Origin: an uncultured Sediminibacterium sp.
Lineage (GTDB): Bacteria; Bacteroidota; Bacteroidia; Chitinophagales; Chitinophagaceae
Length of the DNA stretch: 20,578 nucleotides
Direction of reading: 5' to 3'
NCBI RefSeq assembly: GCF_946481145.1
Contig: NZ_CAMLMJ010000038.1
Location: 1 to 20,578, forward strand
Shown: piece after piece, positions 15,288 through 20,578 of the stretch
How the letters are laid out: each line of letters starts with the position of its first letter
Numbering within the stretch: the first letter of the stretch is position 1
Made by a program: the position numbers and the translations under genes
Notes under the pieces: model-generated
Told to the model about the DNA's origin: nothing
The model's database searches: none
What the model saw: the letters and a program-made list of their open reading frames with translations, nothing else

Positions 15288-16829
15288 TCATTTCCTTTGA
15301 AAGCGAGCTTTCAGTGCGGCTACACTTCTTTCGGTAATTGCTTTTAGCGAGTCATTGCCATTTTCAAATAAGATGATTTTAGTGCCGGTTTCACGGAATA
15401 ATGGATAATCGATAACATCCTTAACTGTGTGTTTTTCAAATTGCTGAAAAACGATATCATCCTGGTCGGGCATATTTTTACCAATCAGGATGAGATGTTT
15501 GAAATTAAAATGGTCTGGCATCCAAAACAGGAATGATGCATTATCACTGTAAACGGTGGGCAGTCCTACTGTTTTACTGTAATAATTTAATGCGCCGGCT
15601 GTATAATAACCACGACAATAAATCATGGTTCTTTTTTGTTGACTATCCGGCAAACTTTTATACAATGCCGCTGTTTTCTCAGCAAGTAATTTCCATCCAA
15701 TCATATCAGCATAATCCTGTGGGAGAGGATGGTATTGCTGGTCTTCCCATTTAAAACTTCCGGTCTTATTTAATCCTCTTTTTTCATACCATGCTGCCAG
15801 AGTTTCTGGTTTTTGAATGGGAAGTAATAATCGAAGAATAAAGAAGCCCAAAATGATCGGAATAAAAACAAACACATAGCGCAGCGCGCGGGCCTTAACG
15901 ACAGTTAATTTTTCCAGGTAAAAACCGCCGAAAGCAAATAGCATAGGATAAACACCGGCAGCATAATAACTTTTACCATTCATATAGGTAAGTAATGCTA
16001 TTACAAAAAGATAGGATAACCCGATACTGCGATAAGGTTTTCCGGCACTGGTAAACAAAGTGAAATACAAACCTGCTATCCAGATAAATACACAAGGAAG
16101 AAACATCATAAACTGATCTGTGAGGAAGTCTAATGGGTTTATAAACTGTAGCTGTTCTTCCTTCAGTTCTGCCATATGTGAAATAATAGGAAAATTATGG
16201 TTGTATTGCCACAATATATTAGGTAACATAATGATTAGGGCTAGCGCTGCAGCATAATATAGATGCTTATTGAGTAATACACTTCTTTGTTTTGTCAGTA
16301 GCAAACCTGCCAGCAGACTTGCCGTATAAAATGCAACGGAATATTTACTCAGCATGCCAAGTCCAACACTTATACCAAACACATAAAGCCAGGTGTTTTT
16401 CGATGTTTGGAAATATCGTATTAAGGCAAAAGCATTAAGGGTCCAGAAAAAAACATCGAGAAAGTTGGGATGGAAATAATAAAACAAACGAATATACCCA
16501 GTGCTGATAAATGGAACAAAAGCAAGCAGTATAGCAAATGAGCGACCGCCCAATGCAATTATGATCCTGCCCATCATTATAAAAGTAAAAGATCCTAATA
16601 ATGCCGGCCACAATTTCACCCAAAAAATGGATGCCCCGAACGCATTACTTATCCAGGCCATGAATGATAGCATTGGCGGAACTTCCAAGAATCCAGCTGC
16701 GAGGTGTTTTCCTTCCGCGAGGTAGAGATATTCATCTCTGTGCAATTCATAAAATGGGTGAACTAGAAGAAAGGGGACTATGAATCGAATAATTGCCAGT
16801 ACATAGAGAAGCCTTACAGGATTTTTCAT
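15288..16829 (-). CDS. GT39-like (ArnT/PMT-type) integral membrane glycosyltransferase
   Basis: 513 residues from ATG 16829, with about ten to eleven hydrophobic helices and a soluble C-terminal region. After the first helix, the periplasmic loop reads HPFYELHRDEYLYLAEGKHLAAGFLEVPPM; the acidic D32-E33 is where GT-C enzymes of family 39 place their catalytic aspartate. PP at 51-52 and the long multispanning body agree. Such enzymes use a polyprenyl-phosphate sugar to glycosylate lipid or protein on the outer face of the inner membrane. Donor and acceptor are unknown. An in-frame ATG at 16895 would add 22 residues that are translated from an intergenic palindrome, so it is not used. It lies between gltX and the B12-subunit gene. 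Confidence 0.85.
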   Translation of the reverse strand: MKNPVRLLYVLAIIRFIVPFLLVHPFYELHRDEYLYLAEGKHLAAGFLEVPPMLSFMAWISNAFGASIFWVKLWPALLGSFTFIMMGRIIIALGGRSFAILLAFVPFISTGYIRLFYYFHPNFLDVFFWTLNAFALIRYFQTSKNTWLYVFGISVGLGMLSKYSVAFYTASLLAGLLLTKQRSVLLNKHLYYAAALALIIMLPNILWQYNHNFPIISHMAELKEEQLQFINPLDFLTDQFMMFLPCVFIWIAGLYFTLFTSAGKPYRSIGLSYLFVIALLTYMNGKSYYAAGVYPMLFAFGGFYLEKLTVVKARALRYVFVFIPIILGFFILRLLLPIQKPETLAAWYEKRGLNKTGSFKWEDQQYHPLPQDYADMIGWKLLAEKTAALYKSLPDSQQKRTMIYCRGYYTAGALNYYSKTVGLPTVYSDNASFLFWMPDHFNFKHLILIGKNMPDQDDIVFQQFEKHTVKDVIDYPLFRETGTKIILFENGNDSLKAITERSVAALKARFQRK

Positions 16830-16878
16830 GCAGCTTGTTTGGAGGAAGATACAAATGATCCTGTTAATAAGTGTATTG

Positions 16879-16942
16879 ATTGCCACTGAAGGCACAGAAA
16901 GACACTGAAAATTTCTGTGCTCTCTGTGCCTTCAGTGGCAAT
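16879..16942. terminator. 20-bp perfect palindrome downstream of gltX
   Basis: Bases 16879-16898 and 16923-16942 are exactly complementary around a 24-base spacer that has further internal pairing potential. It starts 9 bp after the gltX stop and lies before the glycosyltransferase start. A terminator or 3'-end stabiliser for gltX is likely from position. No T-run is attached. It is not of the 7-bp type. Confidence 0.65.
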
Positions 16943-16951
16943 TATCTTTCC

Positions 16952-18481
16952 TTAAGCTAGCAAAGAAAGCGTATGCTTAATCCTTCCCACTGTATCTTCT
17001 TTCCCAATCAATGCCGCAATATCAAAAACCCCCGGACCAAATTTGCCTCCAACCAGCATGATGCGAAAAGGAAGCATTAGCTCGCCTGGTTTTAATTGAT
17101 TGGCCGCTGAGAGTTCTTTGAATTCTTTTTCAAGATCAGCTGTTTCCCAAAGTGTACTTAGTTCGTAGGCGCGAATAAGCTCAGTGAAAAATAAATTTTT
17201 CTTTTCATCCCATTTAGGTTTGATTGAGTCCAAATCTACTTGTTTAGGCGCCTCAAAAAAGAAAAGAGTTTGCGCAGCAAAATCAGGTAATAATGTACAA
17301 CGCTCTTTTACAAGATCAATTACTTTATGTAAAAAAGTAGGGGTGGTTATGGTAATATTTTGGTCTTCCAGCAAAGACTGTACTGCAGGAGCGAGTTTGT
17401 CTGCATCTGTTTTTTTTATCCATTCATGATTGTACCATTTGGCTTTTTCGTAATCAAATTTCGCACCTCCTTTATGAACACGATCCATAGAAAACTTTTG
17501 GATCAGTTCGTCCAATGTAAAAATTTCCTGATCAGTACCATCGTTCCACCCCAGCATTGCGAGGAGGTTAACAAAAGCCTCTGGTAAAAATCCTCTTTCT
17601 TTAAATCCAATGGTTGTTTCATTTGTTTTTGGATCCGTCCAGTCCATGGCAAATACAGGGAAACCCAGTCTGTCGCCATCACGTTTGCTTAGTTTGCCAT
17701 TTCCATCAGGCTTTAATATGAGTGGAAGGTGTGCCCATTGTGGCATGCAGTCGATCCAGCCAAGGTATTTCCATAATAATAAATGAACGGGGGCGGAGGG
17801 TAGCCATTCTTCACCGCGGAAAGCGTGCGATATTTGCATCAGGTAATCATCCACTACTACTGCAAGATGGTAGGTAGGCATGCCATCTGCTTTTAATAAT
17901 ACTTTATCATCCACCTGTGAAGTTTGAAAACTTACTTCACCTCGAATCATATCCGTAAAACTAACGGTTTCATTTTCAGGCATTTTAATACGAACCACAT
18001 AAGGCATTCCCTCACTGATCAACCTGGTTACTTCATCATCACCCAGTGTAAGTGAGTTACGCATTTTGGTACGTATCTGCTGGTTGTATTGAGGCGAAGG
18101 ATTTTCAGGTGTTTTAAAGTCATTGCGCATTGCCTCTAATTCTTCCGGTGTATCGAATGCGTAATAGGCATAACCATCTTTAACCAGTTGTTCGGCGTAT
18201 TGACGATAATTTTCTTTCCTTTCACTCTGTCTGTAAGGTGCAAACGGACCTCCGTGCTTTGGACTTTCATCAGGGGTTAGTCCGCACCATTCCAGTGTTT
18301 GAAAAATATAATCTTCCGCACCGGGTACAAACCTGGTTTGGTCGGTGTCTTCAATTCTAACGATAAAGTCTCCACCATTTTGTTTGGCAAAAAGGTAATT
18401 AAATAAAACGGTCCTGACTCCTCCGAGATGAAGTCCACCAGTAGGAGACGGCGCAAAACGTACACGTACTTTTCTGTTCAT
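16952..18481 (-). CDS. gltX: Glutamyl-tRNA synthetase
   Basis: Class I aminoacyl-tRNA synthetase that charges tRNA-Glu. 509 residues. The HIGH-type signature is RFAPSPTGGLHLGG (HLGG at 18-21), and the KMSKS-type loop is KLSKR at 263-267 followed by DGDRLG. Typical intermediate segments FVRIEDTDQTR-like, FDTPEEL and WLPSAPVHLLLWKYLG are in place. The start at 18481 (MNRKVRVRFAPSPTG) is the family start; the 22 upstream in-frame codons are translated from a CATGGTC-type repeat and lie upstream of the -7 element TATCTTTG, so they are rejected. With a -7 element ending 4 bp before ATG the mRNA is probably leaderless. Whether it is discriminating or non-discriminating for tRNA-Gln cannot be told here. 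Confidence 0.96.
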   Translation of the reverse strand: MNRKVRVRFAPSPTGGLHLGGVRTVLFNYLFAKQNGGDFIVRIEDTDQTRFVPGAEDYIFQTLEWCGLTPDESPKHGGPFAPYRQSERKENYRQYAEQLVKDGYAYYAFDTPEELEAMRNDFKTPENPSPQYNQQIRTKMRNSLTLGDDEVTRLISEGMPYVVRIKMPENETVSFTDMIRGEVSFQTSQVDDKVLLKADGMPTYHLAVVVDDYLMQISHAFRGEEWLPSAPVHLLLWKYLGWIDCMPQWAHLPLILKPDGNGKLSKRDGDRLGFPVFAMDWTDPKTNETTIGFKERGFLPEAFVNLLAMLGWNDGTDQEIFTLDELIQKFSMDRVHKGGAKFDYEKAKWYNHEWIKKTDADKLAPAVQSLLEDQNITITTPTFLHKVIDLVKERCTLLPDFAAQTLFFFEAPKQVDLDSIKPKWDEKKNLFFTELIRAYELSTLWETADLEKEFKELSAANQLKPGELMLPFRIMLVGGKFGPGVFDIAALIGKEDTVGRIKHTLSLLA

Positions 18482-18485
18482 ACTG

Positions 18486-18493
18486 CAAAGATA
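18486..18493 (-). promoter_or_regulatory. Putative gltX promoter -7 element next to the start codon
   Basis: The minus strand reads TATCTTTG, an exact TAnnTTTG match, with only 4 bp between its last base and ATG 18481. It fixes the start choice and predicts a leaderless transcript. Confidence 0.55.
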
Positions 18494-18510
18494 GCGGATA
18501 GAATACAGAC

Positions 18511-18564
18511 CATGGTCAATGGTCCATAGTCCATAGTCCATGGTCAATGGTTAATGGTTAATGG
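18511..18564. repeat. Heptad array (CATGGTC/AATGGTC/CATAGTC type)
   Basis: About seven and a half 7-bp units in perfect phase: catggtc, aatggtc, catagtc twice, catggtc, aatggtt twice and a partial aatgg. It lies between the divergent gltX and deacetylase genes, just upstream of the gltX promoter. Confidence 0.85.
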
Positions 18565-18611
18565 GGAAAGACCAATAGATTTAGTTTGTAATATTGTTCC
18601 TATCCAAATAC

Positions 18612-18632
18612 TATGGTCAATGGTCCATGGAC
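18612..18632. repeat. Second, shorter CATGGTC-type heptad array in the same gap
   Basis: Three units: tatggtc, aatggtc, catggac. It is a near direct copy of 18511-18531 (differences only in the first and last units) and lies just upstream of the deacetylase promoter. The two arrays therefore sit next to both divergent promoters. Confidence 0.75.
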
Positions 18633-18639
18633 TAAAGCC

Positions 18640-18647
18640 TATCTTTG
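18640..18647 (+). promoter_or_regulatory. Putative deacetylase-gene promoter -7 element
   Basis: TATCTTTG, identical to the gltX element on the other strand, ending 4 bp before ATG 18652. Predicts a leaderless mRNA. Confidence 0.55.
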
Positions 18648-18651
18648 AAAA

Positions 18652-19260
18652 ATGTATTTAGTCAAAACCCCTTGGTGGCTTAGTGCGCTATATCCTTCCT
18701 TGGAATGGCGGGTTCCAACTAAGGAAAAAAAGATCTATTTAACTTTTGATGATGGCCCAAATCCCTTGGCCACCCCTTTTGTGTTAGATCAACTGGCTAA
18801 GTATGGTGCAAAAGCCAGTTTTTTTTGTATTGGTAAGAACGTTCAGGCAGAGCCGGCTATTTTTCAGCGGATATTGTCTGAAGGACATTCAATAGGTAAC
18901 CATACTGATCATCATTTGAATGGTTGGAATACTGCAGATGCCACTTATCTGGAAGATGTTTATAATGCGGATAGATATATTCAGTCAAACTTATTCAGGC
19001 CTCCATATGGACGCATTAAGCGATCGCAGATTGCTGCCCTGAAAAATAAATTCCGGATAATTATGTGGGATGTATTGAGTGCTGATTTTGATACAAGATT
19101 AACACCACAGGCAAGTTTAGCTTATGTGATTTATCATACTAAGCCAGGTTCTATTGTATTGTTTCACGATAGTGAAAAAGCCTGGGATCGTATGTCTTTT
19201 GCATTACCTGCTGTGCTGAAACATTTTTCGGGAGAAGGCTATGTTTTCGAGTCTTTATAA
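18652..19260 (+). CDS. Polysaccharide deacetylase (NodB-fold, carbohydrate esterase family 4)
   Basis: 202 residues covering one NodB domain. The five motifs can be read in order: TFDDGP (31-36, D33 catalytic base and D34 metal ligand), HTDHH (H84 and H88 metal ligands), RPPYGR (116-121), a WD-type motif MWDVLSADFD (138-147), and IVLFHDS (168-174, H172). It removes N-acetyl groups from a polymer such as peptidoglycan or another GlcNAc-containing glycan; the substrate is not determined. There is no clear signal peptide: the N-terminus MYLVKTPWWLSALYPSLEWR is only moderately hydrophobic, so it may be cytoplasmic or weakly membrane-associated. The gene is divergent from gltX and ends directly before paired heptad arrays. 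Confidence 0.92.
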   Translation: MYLVKTPWWLSALYPSLEWRVPTKEKKIYLTFDDGPNPLATPFVLDQLAKYGAKASFFCIGKNVQAEPAIFQRILSEGHSIGNHTDHHLNGWNTADATYLEDVYNADRYIQSNLFRPPYGRIKRSQIAALKNKFRIIMWDVLSADFDTRLTPQASLAYVIYHTKPGSIVLFHDSEKAWDRMSFALPAVLKHFSGEGYVFESL

Positions 19261-19282
19261 TGTGGGGCAGAGATTAATGCTT

Positions 19283-19310
19283 TTAGGTGTTAGGTATTAG
19301 GTATTAGGAT
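19283..19310. repeat. Heptad array TTAGGTA type, left arm
   Basis: Four 7-bp units: ttaggtg, ttaggta, ttaggta, ttaggat. Bases 19283-19301 are exactly complementary over 19 bp to 19376-19394 in the following array. Confidence 0.85.
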
Positions 19311-19346
19311 TAGCTAAGAAAATATTAAAGCACTAATAATACCTGG

Positions 19347-19402
19347 CGTCAGGCATCAAGCATCAATCCCTAACCCCTAATACCTAACACCTAACCCCTA
19401 AC
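19347..19402. repeat. Heptad array of eight units, right arm
   Basis: Units in perfect phase: cgtcagg, catcaag, catcaat, ccctaac, ccctaat, acctaac, acctaac, ccctaac. The words drift from a CATCA type to a CCTAA type without a break in the 7-bp period. Together with 19283-19310 it makes a long hairpin 3' of the deacetylase gene, possibly ending its transcript. Confidence 0.85.
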
Positions 19403-19428
19403 CCAGACGGGGGGAAAGGCAAAAAAAT

Positions 19429-19450
19429 AGCCAGAGTAGACACTCCGGCT
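19429..19450 (-). terminator. Hairpin with T-run on the minus strand, no gene attached
   Basis: agccagagt and actccggct form a 9-bp stem with one G-U pair around a 4-base loop. On the minus strand it is followed by ATTTTTTT, the look of an intrinsic terminator. No minus-strand gene lies upstream within this gap, so either it is a relic or a small transcript runs from the tatD side. The rest of the 388-bp gap (19451-19636) holds only a 12-codon frame at 19472-19510 (MKTIFYQPGADT) of unknown meaning. Confidence 0.5.
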
Positions 19451-19636
19451 TTACATTTTAATCCGTACCCTATGAAAACAATCTTCTATCAGCCTGGAGC
19501 TGATACTTAATCTTTTGATCGCCTGTTGACCTTATTTCAAGGTACGCTGATATATAACGAGGGTTTTTGTCTTTTTATTTTTCAGCCGCTAAAAAAATCT
19601 ACAAAAGCATCTTCTTGCATGCTGGAGATTTATTGT

Positions 19637-19644
19637 GAACTTTG
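19637..19644 (+). promoter_or_regulatory. Putative tatD promoter -7 element
   Basis: GAACTTTG, one base off TAnnTTTG, ending 4 bp before ATG 19649. The spacing equals that of the gltX and deacetylase elements. Confidence 0.4.
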
Positions 19645-19648
19645 CCTT

Positions 19649-20416
19649 ATGATATTGATTGATACCCATTGTCACCTGTATTCTACCGAATTTGGTACCG
19701 AAAGCCAGGAAATCATTAACAGGGCCAAATCTGTTGGCATTGAAAAATTTTACCTGCCAGCCATTGATAGTGAAGTAATAGATGCAATGTTAGGCCTGGA
19801 GGCAGCTAATCCTGGTGTTTGTTTTGCGATGATGGGCTTGCATCCTTGCTCAGTGAATGAAAGGGTGGAGCAGGAGCTTCAAATAGTAGCAGAATGGCTG
19901 GCCAAAAGGCCATTTGTTGCAGTTGGAGAAATTGGGTTGGATTTTTACTGGGATAAAACCTTTGCAGAGCAGCAAAGGGTTGCATTTGTGCAACAAATGG
20001 AATGGGCCCTCGAAAGGCGAATGCCCATCGTTATTCATACGCGGAATGCAATGCAGGAAACAATTGATATGGTAAAACCTTTTGCTGCCAAAGGATTAAA
20101 AGGAATTTTTCATTGTTTCAGTGGAAGTTATGAGTCTGCCAAACAAATTGTGTCGATGGATTTTATGTTGGGTATAGGTGGGGTGCTTACCTATAAGAAT
20201 GCCGGACTGCCGGAAGCGCTTGAAAACATTGGTATAGAGCACATGGTGTTAGAAACCGATGCACCCTATTTAAGTCCAGTTCCATACCGGGGAAAAAGAA
20301 ATGAAAGCAGTTATATGCTGGAAGTAGCCAAAAAGCTGGCTGAGGTAAAAAAACTTCCCCTGGAAGATATAGCCGCCATTACAACAGCTAATGCCCAAAA
20401 AATATTCGGAAACTGA
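19649..20416 (+). CDS. tatD: TatD-family metal-dependent deoxyribonuclease
   Basis: 255 residues from ATG 19649, the normal length for TatD/YcfH/YjjV proteins, which are Mg/Zn-dependent nucleases of the amidohydrolase fold with reported 3'-5' exonuclease activity. Metal ligands are all present: DTHCHL (H7, H9), VGEIGLDFYWD (E94), IVIHTRNA (H130), GIFHCFSGS (H155) and LETDAPYLSP (D204), followed by PYRGKRNESSY. An earlier ATG at 19526 would add 41 residues that look like translated intergenic sequence ahead of the family start MILIDTHCHL, so it is rejected. Which of the TatD subgroups it belongs to cannot be decided by eye. It is followed by a short hairpin and a tRNA gene. Confidence 0.93.
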   Translation: MILIDTHCHLYSTEFGTESQEIINRAKSVGIEKFYLPAIDSEVIDAMLGLEAANPGVCFAMMGLHPCSVNERVEQELQIVAEWLAKRPFVAVGEIGLDFYWDKTFAEQQRVAFVQQMEWALERRMPIVIHTRNAMQETIDMVKPFAAKGLKGIFHCFSGSYESAKQIVSMDFMLGIGGVLTYKNAGLPEALENIGIEHMVLETDAPYLSPVPYRGKRNESSYMLEVAKKLAEVKKLPLEDIAAITTANAQKIFGN

Positions 20417-20460
20417 GTGGTTTAGCGCTATTTTTGCCATCCTTTAAAATTAAGGGGAGT

Positions 20461-20475
20461 TCCGCCTGAGGCGGA
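20461..20475. repeat. Short hairpin tccgcc-tga-ggcgga after tatD
   Basis: A 6-bp GC-rich perfect stem with a 3-base loop, 45 bp after the tatD stop. No T-run follows, so a terminator role is uncertain; it may be another small intergenic repeat. Confidence 0.4.
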
Positions 20476-20517
20476 TTGAAGGAGCAAGTCTTTCATTTCT
20501 CTTAAACAAAATAATAC

Positions 20518-20578
20518 AGAGAGGTGTCCGAGTGGTTGAAGGAGCACGCCTGGAAAGTGTGTATACGGGAAACCGTAT
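20518..20578 (+). tRNA. tRNA-Ser (anticodon GGA), 5' part, cut by the window end
   Basis: The acceptor 5' strand is AGAGAGG, followed by TG and a D-arm with TCC...GGA pairing. The anticodon stem is CACGC with GTGTG (one G-U pair) around the loop CTGGAAA, giving anticodon GGA at 20552-20554, which reads UCC and UCU serine codons. The window ends inside a long variable arm (ACGG...CCGT), the class II feature expected of tRNA-Ser. The T-arm and 3' acceptor strand lie outside. Confidence 0.93.

Noticed and set aside
16830..16895. 22-codon N-terminal extension of the membrane glycosyltransferase
   Set aside because: It enters the palindrome after gltX and precedes the natural start MKNPVRLLY at 16829.
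18482..18547. 22-codon N-terminal extension of gltX
   Set aside because: It is translated from a heptad repeat and lies across and upstream of the promoter element; the family start is MNRKVRVRFAPSPTG at 18481.
18511..19402. CRISPR array
   Set aside because: Units are only 7 bp, contiguous without spacers, and no cas genes are present.
19526..19648. 41-codon N-terminal extension of tatD
   Set aside because: TatD proteins begin at the MILIDTHCHL motif, and the extension contains the probable promoter.

Overview
The window looks like chromosomal DNA from a member of the Bacteroidota, most likely the Chitinophagaceae or close relatives. This is inferred from gene families, from TAnnTTTG-type -7 promoter elements, and from the near absence of Shine-Dalgarno sequences. 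It holds conserved single genes on both strands, two lipoproteins, one toxin-antitoxin pair and a large amount of intergenic repeat DNA. No phage, CRISPR array or insertion-sequence transposase was seen.

Layout. 2-2083 is the 3' part of mfd (+). A small zinc-ribbon-like protein of 68 residues (2141-2347, -) and gyrB (2527-4506, -) follow. An AraC-type regulator with a cysteine cluster (4718-5641, +) is divergent from gyrB. Next come a YtcJ-like amidohydrolase lipoprotein (5791-7419, +) convergent with fumC (7516-8913, -), a secreted alkaline-phosphatase-superfamily enzyme (9329-10411, +), a crotonase (10876-11652, -) divergent from a TRIC/YadS-type membrane protein (11709-12311, +), and an alpha/beta-hydrolase lipoprotein (12420-13430, -). 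A DUF2200 gene and a ParE/RelE-type toxin-antitoxin pair lie at 13557-14495 (-). They are followed by a stand-alone B12-binding mutase subunit (14842-15258, -), a GT39-like membrane glycosyltransferase (15288-16829, -), gltX (16952-18481, -) divergent from a polysaccharide deacetylase (18652-19260, +), tatD (19649-20416, +) and the 5' part of a tRNA-Ser(GGA) that runs off the end.

Functionally the window is mostly housekeeping: transcription-coupled repair and topology (Mfd, GyrB), translation (GltX, tRNA-Ser), the TCA cycle (FumC), and acyl-CoA metabolism (crotonase, B12 subunit). Envelope or secreted enzymes are interspersed. Apart from the toxin-antitoxin pair there are few clear operons.

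The most unusual content is between the genes. (1) At least eight intergenic gaps carry degenerate tandem arrays with a strict 7-bp period but different heptamer words, often as inverted pairs. They resemble in form the heptanucleotide STRR repeats known from cyanobacteria. (2) Three diverged copies of a roughly 200-260 bp repeat element lie at 8996-9249 (-), 10567-10827 (+) and 14626-14825 (+). Each ends in a heptad or palindromic array. Two copies contain a nested 60-70 bp palindrome that the third lacks. In one copy the palindrome is bracketed by ACAGAT direct repeats, as if inserted or excised. (3) Several genes have their -7 promoter element only 4-7 bp before the start codon, which implies leaderless or near-leaderless mRNAs.
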